NCBI GenBank assembly: GCA_021847835.1 | Contig: JAJZPR010000013.1 | Location: 1 to 61,876 of the forward strand | Reading direction: 5' to 3' | Length of the DNA stretch: 61,876 bases | From: Pseudomonadota bacterium | GTDB taxonomy: Bacteria > Pseudomonadota > Gammaproteobacteria > Burkholderiales > Thiobacillaceae | Shown here: piece by piece, positions 24,388 to 34,322 of the stretch | Position numbering within the stretch: the first letter of the stretch is position 1 | Layout: every line of letters starts with the position of its first letter | Notes under the pieces: model-generated | What the model was told of the DNA's origin: nothing | Database searches by the model: none | What the model saw: only the letters and a program-made list of their open reading frames with translations | Program-made: the position numbers and the translations under genes

Positions 24388-24465
24388 ACTCCCCTCCCTG
24401 CCTGCGGGGAGGGTGGGGCTGGGGAGACCTCCCCCTCCCAACCGCCCCCGCAAGCGGGGGAGGCG
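24388..24465. repeat. Two GC-rich hairpin repeats
   Basis: Two copies of the interspersed element (ctccctgcctgcggggag and ctcccaaccgcccccgcaag-type) lie between queE and cpoB. They may terminate both minus-strand units. Confidence 0.7.
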
Positions 24466-24513
24466 CCATGGCCCCGGGAGGCATGTCAGGTCGTTTGGCT
24501 TCGGATCAAGAAG

Positions 24514-25281
24514 CTATTTGAGCAAGGCCAGCCGCTTGGCGGCGAGGGTGGCGGCATTGGTGCCGGGATATTTGGCGACGATTTCCTGCAGGGTTTTTTT
24601 CGCGGCGGCCGTTTCCTTCAACTCGATCTGGCTGTTGGCGATGTTGAGCAGCGCGTCGGCCACCTTGGGGCTTTGCGGGTAGGCGCTCACCAGCCTGGTC
24701 TGCTGTTCGAGCGCGTTCTTGTAATCCTTCTTGGCATAGTAGGCGTAGCCGGTCCAGTACTGGGCATTGGCGGCCAGCGTGCTATCGGGGTAGAGCTTGA
24801 GAAAATCGGCAAAGCCGGCGATGGCCTTGTCGTAGCTGCCGGCCTTGAAGTGTTCGAGCGCGGCCTCGTAGGCCCTGGCTTCGGCCAGCGGATCCGCTTT
24901 CGCGGCAGCGCCTGGCGGCGGCGCAACAGCGGCCTGGCTTGCTTCCCTGGCCTGCTTGCGCAGTTCTTCCACGCGCTTGTCGAGGTCGAGATAAAGGTCG
25001 CTCTGGCGCTTGGAGAGCGATTCGATCTTGTGCTCCAGCATCTCGTTCTGCCCGCGCAGACGCGAGATTTCGGCCTTGAGCGCCTCGATTTCCCTGAGCA
25101 GGCCATAGACCGAATTGCCCTGCTGCGCGGCTTCCGGCCGGTATACCTGCGGTTGCGGCCCGGCTGCGGCCGGCGGCTGCGCCTGGGCGGTTCCTTCCTG
25201 CACAGGCGCCGCCCCGGCCGCGCCGGCCGCGGCGGCTAGCGCCAGCGCAGCCAGCCGGCAATTAACCGTGTGGCGGATCAT
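24514..25281 (-). CDS. cpoB: Tol-Pal system protein CpoB (YbgF)
   Basis: This 255-residue periplasmic protein has a signal peptide (about 1-24, Ala-rich), a Gln/Pro linker and a coiled coil (about 60-110, LREIEALKAEISRLRGQNEM). The C-terminal TPR domain has three repeats (AYEAALEHFKAGSYDKAIAGF, YWTGYAYYAKKDYKNALEQ, ADALLNIANSQIELKETAAA). CpoB coordinates outer-membrane constriction with PBP1B through TolA. It overlaps pal by four bases and ends the tol-pal operon. Confidence 0.93.
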   Translation of the reverse strand: MIRHTVNCRLAALALAAAAGAAGAAPVQEGTAQAQPPAAAGPQPQVYRPEAAQQGNSVYGLLREIEALKAEISRLRGQNEMLEHKIESLSKRQSDLYLDLDKRVEELRKQAREASQAAVAPPPGAAAKADPLAEARAYEAALEHFKAGSYDKAIAGFADFLKLYPDSTLAANAQYWTGYAYYAKKDYKNALEQQTRLVSAYPQSPKVADALLNIANSQIELKETAAAKKTLQEIVAKYPGTNAATLAAKRLALLK

Positions 25282-25829
25282 TCGTCACCGTACACGATGT
25301 CGGCACGGCGGTTCTCGGCATGGTCTTCCTCGGAGGTGCCGGTGCGCCGGGGTTTCTCCTCGCCGAAGCTGATCGCCTCCATTTGCGATTCCTGCACGCC
25401 CATGGTCGCCAGCGCCTTGCGCACGGCCTCGGCGCGCTTCTGGCCCAGGGCGAGGTTGTATTCGCGGCTGCCGCGCTCGTCGGCATTGCCCTGGATGACG
25501 ACGCGGGCGCCGCGGTGGCTGTTCAGGTAGGCGGCGTGCGCATCAACCAGCGGACGGTATTCGTCCTTGACGACGAACTGGTCGAAATCGAAATAAACGC
25601 TGCGCTTGGAAAGGACATTCGCCGGGTCCTTGCGCGGGTCGCTCTGCCCCATCCCCTTGCCGTCGAGCGCCTGACCGCTGGTGCCGGAGGTTGCAGCGGG
25701 GTCGGTGGTGGGTGGTGGGGCGGGTTGCGCTGCGCGGTCTTCGACAGGCGCTTGCTTTTCGTCTACCCCCATGGTTTCGCAGCCACCCAGAATGCCCAGT
25801 ACCAGCATCGGCAGAATGATTCGTTTCAT
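25278..25829 (-). CDS. pal: Peptidoglycan-associated lipoprotein Pal
   Basis: This 183-residue lipoprotein has a lipobox (LGILGGCET, acylated Cys17) followed by a flexible Pro/Ala/Thr linker. The OmpA-like peptidoglycan-binding domain (about 75-183) includes VYFDFDQFVVKDEY and VIQGNADERGSREYNLALGQ, with the DAP-binding Asp and Arg. It binds TolB and anchors the outer membrane. Start ATG is clear. Confidence 0.96.
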   Translation of the reverse strand: MKRIILPMLVLGILGGCETMGVDEKQAPVEDRAAQPAPPPTTDPAATSGTSGQALDGKGMGQSDPRKDPANVLSKRSVYFDFDQFVVKDEYRPLVDAHAAYLNSHRGARVVIQGNADERGSREYNLALGQKRAEAVRKALATMGVQESQMEAISFGEEKPRRTGTSEEDHAENRRADIVYGDE

Positions 25830-25935
25830 TGTTTAACCTCCTTCAAGTTTGCAAACATCGAACTGCTTCAAAAATTCCGGGATCCGTACTCCCTGATGAT
25901 CCCGGCCCTGCCCTAATCAGTCTTCAAGGGGAAAG

Positions 25936-27216
25936 TCACGGCCCCCAGGCCGGTTCGCGCGCATCGGTGCCGGGCTCCGACAGGCGCGCCTTGGTGCGCC
26001 CGTCCAGGCTGACGGTGCCCAGCACGCCGCGCCCGCCAGACAGCGTGGCGTACAGCAGCAACTGGCCGTTGGGGGCGAAGCTCGGCGATTCATCATAAGC
26101 GCTGTCGGTCAATACGCGGACCTGGCCGCTGGCAAGCTCGTGCAGCGCAACCCGGAAACGCCCGCCGTCACGCTGGATATAGGCAAGATATTTGCCGTCC
26201 GGACTGATGTCCGGCGAAACATTGTATTCCCCCTCGAAACTGATGCGCTTCGCGTCGCCGCCTTTGGACGAAACCCGGTAAATCTGCGGCGAGCCGCCGC
26301 GGTCGGAGGTGAAGTAGATCCACTGGCCATCCGGCGACCACACCGGTTCCGTGTCGATGGCCCCGCTGCGGGTAAGCCGCGTGAGGCCGCCACCATCGGC
26401 ATCGATCAGATAGATCTGCGACCCGGCATCGCGCGTGAGCGTCACCGCCAGCCGTTTGCCGTCCGGCGACCACGCCGGCGCGGAATTGGATCCCTTGAAC
26501 GCGGCCACCGCGCGGCGGCCGCCGTCGCGCAGCGACTGCACGTAGACCACCGGCTTCTTGTTTTCGAAGGACACGTAGGCGAGGCGCTGCCCGTCGGGCG
26601 AGAAGGCGGGGGAAATGATGGGCTCGCGCGAACGCACCACCGTCTGCCAGTTCTGGCCGTCCGCATCGGCCACGCGCAGCTCATACTGCGCGCCGCGCTT
26701 TTGCACATAGGAAATGCGCGAACTGAACACGCCGGGGATGCCGGTGAGCTTTTCGTAAATGATGTCGGCGATCTTGTGCGCCACGGCGCGCCACTGGCCG
26801 GCGCCGACATTGAAGCTCAGCCCCGCCAGCTGCGTCTGCCTGACCGCATCCATGAGGCGGAAGCGCACCTCGAAGCGCCCGCCCGGCAGGCCGACGACCT
26901 GGCCGATGACGACCGCGTCCGCACCCTTGCCGCGCCAGGCCGGGTAATCGATCTGGGCAGGCTCCTGCGGATGCTGCATGCCCGTGGTCTCGACCAGGCT
27001 GATCTGGCCCGAGCGCAGCAGATCCTGGCCGATGATGCTGGTCAGCTCGGGGGCCGGGCTGTTGGGTGGGGCCTGGAAAGGAACCAGCGCGACGGGTATG
27101 CGGCTGGCGGCGCCGCCGGTGACCTGGATTTCCAGCGCGGCACGGGCCTGCAGTCCGGAAGCGAGGGCCGCGAGCGGCAACAGGATGCGGATGAAAAAAT
27201 GCGTGAGGGAACGCAA
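25936..27216 (-). CDS. tolB: Tol-Pal translocation protein TolB
   Basis: This 426-residue periplasmic protein has a signal peptide (about 1-25), an N-terminal mixed domain and a six-bladed beta propeller with repeated SPDG motifs (for example FSPDGQRLAYVS, WSPDGKRLAVTL, WSPDGQWIYFTS, ISPDGKYLAYIQ). The start is a TTG preceded by agggggtag at 8 bases. It is separated from tolA by about 200 bp that contains a hairpin repeat, so it may have its own promoter. Confidence 0.95.
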   Translation of the reverse strand: MRSLTHFFIRILLPLAALASGLQARAALEIQVTGGAASRIPVALVPFQAPPNSPAPELTSIIGQDLLRSGQISLVETTGMQHPQEPAQIDYPAWRGKGADAVVIGQVVGLPGGRFEVRFRLMDAVRQTQLAGLSFNVGAGQWRAVAHKIADIIYEKLTGIPGVFSSRISYVQKRGAQYELRVADADGQNWQTVVRSREPIISPAFSPDGQRLAYVSFENKKPVVYVQSLRDGGRRAVAAFKGSNSAPAWSPDGKRLAVTLTRDAGSQIYLIDADGGGLTRLTRSGAIDTEPVWSPDGQWIYFTSDRGGSPQIYRVSSKGGDAKRISFEGEYNVSPDISPDGKYLAYIQRDGGRFRVALHELASGQVRVLTDSAYDESPSFAPNGQLLLYATLSGGRGVLGTVSLDGRTKARLSEPGTDAREPAWGP

Positions 27217-27346
27217 CGTCTACCCCCTGGTTGTTGACAACAACGGTTTGAGTTTAACACAGCGAAAAGTTCACCCTGATGACGGCCCGCGGCGCTTATT
27301 TGATGGGAAAACCTGAATTCGTGACATCGCTGCGGGATTTCGCTTC

Positions 27347-27380
27347 CTCCCCCTCCCAACCTCCCCCGCAAGCGAGGGAG
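27347..27380. repeat. GC-rich hairpin repeat between tolA and tolB
   Basis: One copy of the interspersed element (ctcccccgcaagcgagggag) has a single mismatch in its stem. The rest of the 27217-27414 gap holds no gene; a promoter for tolB could lie there. Confidence 0.7.
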
Positions 27381-27414
27381 GCGCAAAGGCCGCACGGTTC
27401 GGCTGCGTTGCCGC

Positions 27415-28242
27415 TTATTCGCGCGCCTTGTGTTTCAGTTCCAGATCCCTGAATTTCTCCGCCGCGGTCTTGTCGGCCGGCAGCGGCAGCGGCGAGGATT
27501 TTTCGATCCCGCGCCGCACCGCTTCGTCGTAAGCGGCATTGCCGCTGCTTTTCGTCAGCGTGATTTTCACGATCTCGCCGGTGGGCAGCACGCTCAGCCT
27601 GAACACGGCCTGGGGGTTGCCGGGCAGGTTCTCGGGCAGGCGGGTGTTGCCGCGGATCTTGGCGCTGATGAGGGCCTGGTACTGCCTGACCAGCCTGTCG
27701 GTTTCGGACGCGCGACGGGCCGCATCGGCCTGGGCTCTCAATTGGCTGGTCTCGGCCGCAAGCGATTCATCCAGCATGCGGCGCCGCATGTCCTCTTCCT
27801 CACGCTGCAAGGCCTCGCGCCGTTTCTGCTCGGCAAGCTTTTTCTCCTGCTCGCGCTTGCGCTCCATTTCCGCCCGCTTCGCCTCTTCGATGCGTTTTTT
27901 CTCCTCGATCTGCTTTTGCAGCTCGAGTTTCTTCTGCCGTTCCAGTTCCTCGCGCTTCTTTTTTTCCAGCGCGATGTCTGCGGCCCTGTCCTCGGGCAGC
28001 GGCGGCGCGGGTTCCGGCTTGGGTTCTGGCCTGGGCGGTGGTTCGGGCTTCGGCTGGGGCTCTGGTTCGGGCTCCGGCGCGGGCCTGGGCGACGGCAGGG
28101 AACCCCACAATTCCGCCACGACCGGCTGGGGATCGTGCATCTGCCAGGACACGCCCGCCACCAAGAGCAGCACGAGGAGGCCGTGCACGGCCACCGCGAG
28201 GAAGCCCGCGGTCAGCTTGTCGCGCGGTTGGGAACGGCTCAT
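27415..28242 (-). CDS. tolA: Tol-Pal envelope protein TolA
   Basis: This 275-residue protein has an N-terminal membrane helix (about 12-32, LAVAVHGLLVLLLVAGV), then a Pro/Glu/Lys-repeat stretch (about 52-80). A long charged helix rich in Lys, Glu and Arg (about 85-165) and a C-terminal globular domain (about 180-275) follow. TolA bridges TolQR to Pal and outer-membrane partners. It overlaps tolR by four bases. Confidence 0.94.
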   Translation of the reverse strand: MSRSQPRDKLTAGFLAVAVHGLLVLLLVAGVSWQMHDPQPVVAELWGSLPSPRPAPEPEPEPQPKPEPPPRPEPKPEPAPPLPEDRAADIALEKKKREELERQKKLELQKQIEEKKRIEEAKRAEMERKREQEKKLAEQKRREALQREEEDMRRRMLDESLAAETSQLRAQADAARRASETDRLVRQYQALISAKIRGNTRLPENLPGNPQAVFRLSVLPTGEIVKITLTKSSGNAAYDEAVRRGIEKSSPLPLPADKTAAEKFRDLELKHKARE

Positions 28243-28646
28243 TCCGGCTTCGCGAGCAGGCCGATTTTCTTCACCTGCGCCGCCTGCAGCACCGACATGG
28301 CATGCATGACCTTTTCATAGCGCACGCTCTTGTCGGCAGCAATCACCACGGGCTGGTCGGGGCGCGCGGCGAGAATGCGGCGAACCTCGACGGCCAGGTT
28401 GTCCGGCGCGACAGGCAGTTCGGCATTGCCGGCCGCGCGGTCGCGCAGGACGATCCGGCCGTCGGCCTTGATCATGACCTCCAGCGGCTGGCTGGGCGTG
28501 GCCGCAGTCCTGCCCACGCCGGGCAGCTCGACCTGGCCGGGATTGATGAAGGGCGCGGTGATCATGAACACCACGAGCAGCACCAGCATCACGTCGATGA
28601 GCGGCACGACGTTGATGCTGGCGACCTGTTTGCGTGCGCGCGCCAT
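28239..28646 (-). CDS. tolR: Tol-Pal inner-membrane protein TolR
   Basis: This 135-residue ExbD/TolR-family protein has one membrane helix carrying the conserved aspartate (VPLIDVMLVLLVVFMIT, about 13-29) and a periplasmic domain ending VKKIGLLAKPE. With TolQ it uses the proton gradient to energise TolA. It follows tolQ after 3 bp. Confidence 0.96.
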   Translation of the reverse strand: MARARKQVASINVVPLIDVMLVLLVVFMITAPFINPGQVELPGVGRTAATPSQPLEVMIKADGRIVLRDRAAGNAELPVAPDNLAVEVRRILAARPDQPVVIAADKSVRYEKVMHAMSVLQAAQVKKIGLLAKPE

Positions 28647-28649
28647 GGT

Positions 28650-29339
28650 TCAGGACGGCGATTTGGCGACCTGCCGCTGCAGGATGTTGGAGAACTCCTC
28701 CATGAAGCTTTCCATGCGGTTGGAAAGCCGGTCGACGTCGGAGGTGTAGCGGTTGTAGGCGACCACGGCGGGAATGGCGGCGAACAGGCCCATGGCCGTG
28801 GCGATCAGCGCTTCGGCGATGCCGGGCGCGACCTGCGCCAGCGTGGCCTGGGCGACCGAGGCCAGGTTCTGGAAGGCGAGCATGATGCCCCACACCGTGC
28901 CGAACAGGCCGACGTAGGGCGACACCGAGCCCACCGTCGCGAGAAAGGGCAAATGCGACTCCAGGCCATCCATTTCACGCTGGAAGGCCGCGCGCATGGC
29001 GCGGCGCGCGCCGTCCATGATGACGCTGACCGAGGTGCCGGCCTGGCGCCGCAGCTTGAGGAATTCGCTGTAGCCCGCCTCGAAAATGCGCTCCAGCTCG
29101 CCCGCGGCTTCGCGGTCCTGGTTCACGCGCTGGAACAGCACGTTCACGTCCGCGCCGGCCCAGAACTCCCTTTCGAAGCTGTCGGTGTTTTCCGCCGCGC
29201 GCTTGAGGGCGAACATCTTGATGAAGATGTACCACCACGACATGAGCGAGGCCAGCAGCAGCAGGCCCATCACCATCTTGACGGGGATGCTGGCCTGCAG
29301 GATCAGGTGCATCAGCGAGAGGTTTTGCGAAATTTCCAT
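28650..29339 (-). CDS. tolQ: Tol-Pal inner-membrane protein TolQ
   Basis: This 229-residue MotA/TolQ/ExbB protein has three membrane helices: about 15-38, 130-160 with the SPYVGLFGTVWGIML signature, and 170-195 with GIAEALIATAMGLFAAIPAV. It forms the proton-conducting stator with TolR. It follows ybgC after 5 bp, the usual gene order. Confidence 0.97.
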   Translation of the reverse strand: MEISQNLSLMHLILQASIPVKMVMGLLLLASLMSWWYIFIKMFALKRAAENTDSFEREFWAGADVNVLFQRVNQDREAAGELERIFEAGYSEFLKLRRQAGTSVSVIMDGARRAMRAAFQREMDGLESHLPFLATVGSVSPYVGLFGTVWGIMLAFQNLASVAQATLAQVAPGIAEALIATAMGLFAAIPAVVAYNRYTSDVDRLSNRMESFMEEFSNILQRQVAKSPS

Positions 29340-29344
29340 TGGGC

Positions 29345-29760
29345 TTATTTCTTGTTCAGCGATTCAAGCACATCCGCCGGGATTCTGGCGGGTTTGAAGG
29401 TTTTCTCATGGACCCAGACCAAAGTGACGCGCGCGAAGAGCAATAGTTCCGCGCCGCGCAGCACGCGCTGCTCCATGACCAGGCTCGCGCGGTTCCGCTC
29501 GAGCAGGGCCGCCTCGACGATGAGGCTGTCGTTGAAGCGCGCCGGCAGCAGGTAGTCCGCCTCCACGCGGCGCACCACGAACACGCCGCGATGCTGCGCG
29601 ATGAGCTGCGGCTGCTCCAGCCCGAAGCTGCGCAGCCATTCGGAACGCGCGCGTTCGAGGAACTTGAGGTAGTTGGCGTAGTACACCACACCGTAGGCAT
29701 CGGTGTCTTCCCAGTAGACGCGCACCGGCCAGCGGAAAGCTGCTACGCCACTTTCCGCCG

Positions 29761-29764
<4 letters not shown>
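29345..29764 (-). CDS. ybgC: Tol-Pal-associated acyl-CoA thioesterase
   Basis: This 139-residue hot-dog-fold thioesterase has the catalytic motif [21 protein letters not shown] (about 20-40) and acts on short or phospholipid-related acyl thioesters. It begins the ybgC-tolQRAB-pal-cpoB cluster and overlaps the end of ruvB by four bases, linking repair and envelope genes in one run. Confidence 0.95.
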
Positions 29765-30795
<1,031 letters not shown>

Positions 30796-30809
30796 GGAGC
30801 CATTTTGCC

Positions 30810-31235
30810 TCAAGACTTCGGAACTGGCAGCTTTGTCGCCGCAGTTTTTACTGCGTCTGCCGCCGCAATCAGGTCGACCAGGAATCGCTCGCCAATTTCC
30901 AGATGCCCCTCATACTCTGCAAGGTTGCGCATTTCGTGGGCCTTGGCCAAAATCCGGCATAGCGGCATCTCCAGTCCCAGCGTGTGCGGCAGGGACTGAA
31001 ACACCAGATAACGATTGTCCGAGCGATAGCCATGCCAGCGCAATGCCGCCAATGCAAATGCGTGGGCGGCGTTATATGCCAGATCGAACCGGCTTGCCAA
31101 TGAATTCACTTCGCGTTTTGCATCTGCCAGCCTCGCATTGCCCGAGGCGAGCAAGCCGGAAAATTCTCTTGCCGATGGCGATTCCGCAACGAGTTTGCCG
31201 ATACGTGCCAGATTTTCCAGTTCCGGTTTGCTCAT
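30810..31235 (-). CDS. HEPN-domain protein, putative toxin
   Basis: This 141-residue helical protein contains [42 protein letters not shown] (about 47-88), the pattern of HEPN-superfamily proteins encoded beside nucleotidyltransferases. The RX4-6H ribonuclease motif is not clear: [10 protein letters not shown] and the LPHTLG histidine are offset. It may therefore be a substrate-binding partner rather than an RNase. It overlaps the upstream nucleotidyltransferase gene by four bases and lies between ruvA and ruvB. Confidence 0.7.
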   Translation of the reverse strand: MSKPELENLARIGKLVAESPSAREFSGLLASGNARLADAKREVNSLASRFDLAYNAAHAFALAALRWHGYRSDNRYLVFQSLPHTLGLEMPLCRILAKAHEMRNLAEYEGHLEIGERFLVDLIAAADAVKTAATKLPVPKS

Positions 31236-31852
31236 GCCAGATCCTGTTCACCGCCGATCAGGAACAACTTGGGCCGGGCTGATACTCTGGCCGCAAACCC
31301 GTCGCCCTTCTTGCGCTTCTCATCCCATTCCTGCGGCGTATAAAGCGTCGGATTCACCGGCCTGCCCAATCTCGTTTCGGCATCCTGCAAGGCCTCGTAG
31401 ACATCGGCATAGCTCAAGCCATCGCAGATCAGCATCAAGTCAATGTCGCTCATTGCAGTATCCTTGCCTTGCGCCACCGATCCGTACACGAAGGCCGCCT
31501 TGATATGCACCGCAAACGGCAGGAGCGCTTTGCGCAGCGGCTCGGACAGCCCGACGGTCTTGGCAACGATGCCGCACAACTCGGCAAAAATCGGAGAATC
31601 CGGGTTGGCCTGGTAATGCTTCTGCGTTCCCACTTTGCGCACGGTGACCAGGCCGCTTTCCGACAGGCGTGCCAGTTCGCGCTGAACCGCTCCCGAGCCC
31701 ACGCCCAGCATATTGATCAACTCGGTTGCATAGAAACTGCGGCCGGGCTGCCCGAACACCATGCCAAGCACACGCTGCTGCGTTGCAGAAAACAAGGCAT
31801 CGGCCAAGCCAGTCCGCGCTTTGGCAGGTTCGTTTTTCGCTCTCATACCCAT
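31232..31852 (-). CDS. Winged-HTH-nucleotidyltransferase fusion, putative antitoxin
   Basis: This protein of about 206 residues joins an N-terminal MarR/ArsR-like winged helix (FSATQQRVLGMVFGQPGRSFYATELINML...VQRELARLSESGLVTV) to a C-terminal nucleotidyltransferase (FVYGSVAQGKDTAMSDIDLML, GS/DxD motif). The HTH half probably represses the operon through the inverted repeat at its start. In-frame ATGs at 31861, 31852 and 31846 all lie in the operator, so the true start is uncertain and the mRNA may be leaderless. Confidence 0.82.
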   Translation of the reverse strand: MGMRAKNEPAKARTGLADALFSATQQRVLGMVFGQPGRSFYATELINMLGVGSGAVQRELARLSESGLVTVRKVGTQKHYQANPDSPIFAELCGIVAKTVGLSEPLRKALLPFAVHIKAAFVYGSVAQGKDTAMSDIDLMLICDGLSYADVYEALQDAETRLGRPVNPTLYTPQEWDEKRKKGDGFAARVSARPKLFLIGGEQDLA

Positions 31853-31880
31853 ATTGGGCATGATAATACCCAATATGGGT
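31847..31880. promoter_or_regulatory. Perfect inverted-repeat operator over the antitoxin start
   Basis: The arms acccatattggg (31847-31858) and cccaatatgggt (31869-31880) are perfect complements, and each contains a 10-11 bp near-palindrome. The spacer holds a minus-strand -10-like tattat (31868-31863). A weak -35 (ttgctt, 31889-31884) is 15 bp upstream. Binding of the encoded winged helix here would shut promoter and start codon together. Confidence 0.7.
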
Positions 31881-31895
31881 ACAAAGCAATATTTT

Positions 31896-32471
31896 CTAAG
31901 CCTTCGACAGCAGCTTAAGCGCCTGGCGTATCGCTTCTGACACCGGCAGATCTGTGGGTACCTGTCTAAGAACAAGCTCGGCTTCCTTGTCGTTGTAACC
32001 CAGTGCCAGCAGCGCCTGGCGCACGTCGTCTGAAGCGCGCACCGGTGCCCCGGGCAAGGTGACTGCTGCGAAATCGAGCTTGCCCTTGAGTTCCAGCAGC
32101 AACCTCTCGGCGGTCTTCTTGCCGATGCCGGGCGTCTTCACCAGCCGCCCGGTTTCCTGCGCTGCCACGGCGGCAGCCAGGTCTTCAACAGACAAGCCGG
32201 ACAGCACCGCCAGCGCGGTCTTGGCGCCGATGCCGGTAACCTTGACGAGTTCGCGGAAGGCGCGGCGCTCGGTCTCGCTGCCGAAACCGAACAGCAGATG
32301 CGCGTCCTCGCGGATGGCCAGGTGCGTATACAGCGAAACCTTCTCGCCCACCGCGGGCAGGTTGTAGAAGGTGGCCATGGATACGTCGATCTCGTAGCCC
32401 ACGCCGTTCACGTCCACCACGATCTGCGGCGGATGTTTCTCGACCAGCGTGCCGGTGATTCTGCCTATCAT
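31896..32471 (-). CDS. ruvA: Holliday junction helicase subunit RuvA
   Basis: This 191-residue RuvA starts [12 protein letters not shown]. The first domain is an OB fold; the second has two helix-hairpin-helix motifs ([19 protein letters not shown] and [19 protein letters not shown], about 70-130); domain III is C-terminal and regulatory. It overlaps ruvC by four bases. Confidence 0.96.
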   Translation of the reverse strand: MIGRITGTLVEKHPPQIVVDVNGVGYEIDVSMATFYNLPAVGEKVSLYTHLAIREDAHLLFGFGSETERRAFRELVKVTGIGAKTALAVLSGLSVEDLAAAVAAQETGRLVKTPGIGKKTAERLLLELKGKLDFAAVTLPGAPVRASDDVRQALLALGYNDKEAELVLRQVPTDLPVSEAIRQALKLLSKA

Positions 32472-32986
32472 TTGACGAGTCTCCCTCCGCGCACGCGGTA
32501 GCCCGCCGTCGACAGCGCGCCCAGGCTGCCGCCGTGCGCATGGCAGATGGCGCAGGCCAGTGCGTCGGCCGCATCGGCCTGCGGCACTGCGGGCAAATTC
32601 AACAATCGTTTGACCATTTCCTGCACCTGCTCCTTGGCCGCCTTGCCGTGGCCGGCCACGGCCTGCTTGATTTGCAATGCGGTGTATTCCGCCACAGTCA
32701 AATTCTGCGCCACCGCCGCGCAAATGGCGGCGCCGCGCGCCTGCCCCAGCAGCAGGGTGGATTGCGGGTTGACGTTGACGAAGACGATTTCCACCGCGCA
32801 CACGTCGGGACGATGGGCCTCGATGAGTTCGGTGAGGCCGGAGAACAGCACGCCCAGCCGTTCGGGCAGTTCGCCCTCACCGCTCCTGATGACGCCGCTG
32901 GCGACATAGGACAGCTTCTGGCCAGACTTCTCGATGAGGCCGAAGCCGGTCAGGCGCAAGCCGGGGTCGATGCCGAGGATGCGCAT
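32468..32986 (-). CDS. ruvC: Crossover junction endodeoxyribonuclease RuvC
   Basis: This 172-residue resolvase has catalytic acidic residues Asp7 ([15 protein letters not shown]), Glu around 66 ([12 protein letters not shown]) and a C-terminal pair in [17 protein letters not shown]. It cuts Holliday junctions made by RecA. The gene precedes ruvA in a normal ruvC-ruvA order. Confidence 0.96.
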   Translation of the reverse strand: MRILGIDPGLRLTGFGLIEKSGQKLSYVASGVIRSGEGELPERLGVLFSGLTELIEAHRPDVCAVEIVFVNVNPQSTLLLGQARGAAICAAVAQNLTVAEYTALQIKQAVAGHGKAAKEQVQEMVKRLLNLPAVPQADAADALACAICHAHGGSLGALSTAGYRVRGGRLVK

Positions 32987-32987
32987 G

Positions 32988-33320
32988 TCAGGCGTAGAGC
33001 TCAATACAGGCGACCCCGCCAGCGATTGCGGATTCGATCTGGGTGCGGTTCTCAAGCAACAGCTTGAGGATTGATCCCCGGTCCGGGTTATTCCCGCGCA
33101 ACCAGATCACATGAGGTGGCGCACCGTTGAGGACGCCAAGCTCCTCGAAATCCGCATCCCTGGTCACGAGCACAAAGTCCCGTTCGCGCGCGAAATCCCA
33201 TAGCACCCTGTCCGTGACGGATTCAAGCCCGAGCAAGGCAACCTGGGAAGAGCCGGGATAGGCTTCCTGCAAGAATGGTACAAGCCGCCTGGACAGATTT
33301 TCGTCCAGGAGCAGCTTCAT
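32988..33320 (-). CDS. DUF5615 PIN-like toxin
   Basis: This 110-residue protein has the DUF5615 pattern: [17 protein letters not shown] at the start (Asp6 and Glu7 as acidic site), [24 protein letters not shown] (conserved TRDxDF) and [11 protein letters not shown]. The fold is PIN-like, suggesting a nuclease. It overlaps the DUF433 gene by four bases and ends one base before ruvC, so the pair is inserted between yebC and ruvC. Confidence 0.87.
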   Translation of the reverse strand: MKLLLDENLSRRLVPFLQEAYPGSSQVALLGLESVTDRVLWDFARERDFVLVTRDADFEELGVLNGAPPHVIWLRGNNPDRGSILKLLLENRTQIESAIAGGVACIELYA

Positions 33321-33541
33321 GAATGGACGACCTGGACATGCCGCTCACGGTCGGCGGCATAGGCCAGACAGGCTTGAATGTCGGCGGCTTCGAGTTCAGG
33401 GAAATCCGTCAGGATGTCCGCTGGCGTCTGCCCGGCCGCCAGCCAGTCGAGCACATCATAGACGGTGATGCGCAAGCCACGAATACAAGGCCGCCCGCCC
33501 CGCTTGCCGGGTTCCAGGGTAATTCTTTCATGACGGCTCAT
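33317..33541 (-). CDS. DUF433 antitoxin-like protein
   Basis: This 74-residue protein has the DUF433 signature KRGGRPCIRGLRITVYDVLDWLAAGQTPADILTDFPELEAADIQACLAYAADRE, which forms a small helix-turn-helix domain. DUF433 genes are regularly found directly upstream of DUF5615 genes and are thought to be the antitoxin. It is 14 bp downstream of yebC. Confidence 0.88.
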   Translation of the reverse strand: MSRHERITLEPGKRGGRPCIRGLRITVYDVLDWLAAGQTPADILTDFPELEAADIQACLAYAADRERHVQVVHS

Positions 33542-33555
33542 CGTGATCTCCTGTT

Positions 33556-34287
33556 TTACTCAGGCAAGACGGCGTTGGTGTAGACCTCCTGCACATCGTC
33601 CAGCGATTCCAGCGCATCGAGGATTTTCTGCATTTTCACGGCGTCGTCGCCGGTCAATTCGGTTTCGCTTTCCGGCTTCATGGTGATCTCGGCCAGGGCC
33701 GGCTTGAAGCCGGCCTTTTCCAGGGCTTCCTTCACCGTCTCGAATTCCCTGGGGTCGGGCGAGGTGATGACTTCGATGGAGCCGTCGTCGTTGCCGATGA
33801 CGTCTTCCGCCCCGGCTTCCAGCGCGGCTTCCATCACGGCATCCTCGTTCGCACCCGGCTCCAGCACGATCTGGCCGCAATGCTTGAACTGGAAGGCCAC
33901 GCAGCCGTCGGTGCCCATGTTGCCGCCGTGCTTGGAGAAGGCATGGCGCACGTCGGCCACGGTGCGGGTCTTGTTGTCGGTGAGGCAGTCCACCATCACC
34001 GCCACGCCGCCGATGCCATAACCTTCATAGCGGATTTCCTCGTAGCTCACGCCTTCGAGCTGGCCGGTGCCGCGCTTGATGGCGTTCTCGATGTTGTCCT
34101 TGGGCATGGACTCGGCCTTGGCCTTGTCGATGGCCAGGCGCAGGCGCGGGTTCATGGCAGGGTCGCCTCCGCCCATTTTGGCCGCGACGGTGATTTCCTT
34201 GATAAGCTTGGTGAAAATCTTGCCCCGCTTGGCGTCCTGGCGACCCTTGCGGTGCTGGATGTTGGCCCATTTACTGTGTCCAGCCAT
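33556..34287 (-). CDS. yebC: YebC/PmpR-family transcriptional regulator
   Basis: This 243-residue protein starts [23 protein letters not shown], the diagnostic YebC opening. It has the three-domain arrangement including [34 protein letters not shown]. Family members act as transcription regulators and as rescue factors for stalled ribosomes. The yebC-ruvC link is conserved in proteobacteria; here two small genes intervene. Confidence 0.95.
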   Translation of the reverse strand: MAGHSKWANIQHRKGRQDAKRGKIFTKLIKEITVAAKMGGGDPAMNPRLRLAIDKAKAESMPKDNIENAIKRGTGQLEGVSYEEIRYEGYGIGGVAVMVDCLTDNKTRTVADVRHAFSKHGGNMGTDGCVAFQFKHCGQIVLEPGANEDAVMEAALEAGAEDVIGNDDGSIEVITSPDPREFETVKEALEKAGFKPALAEITMKPESETELTGDDAVKMQKILDALESLDDVQEVYTNAVLPE

Positions 34288-34322
34288 GTTCTGTTCCCTG
34301 CTTGCTGCTGCAATAAAAATCA

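Noticed and set aside
31896-32801. A 301-codon version of RuvA beginning in ruvC
   Set aside because: The first 110 codons lie in the ruvC gene in another frame. RuvA starts at [12 protein letters not shown].
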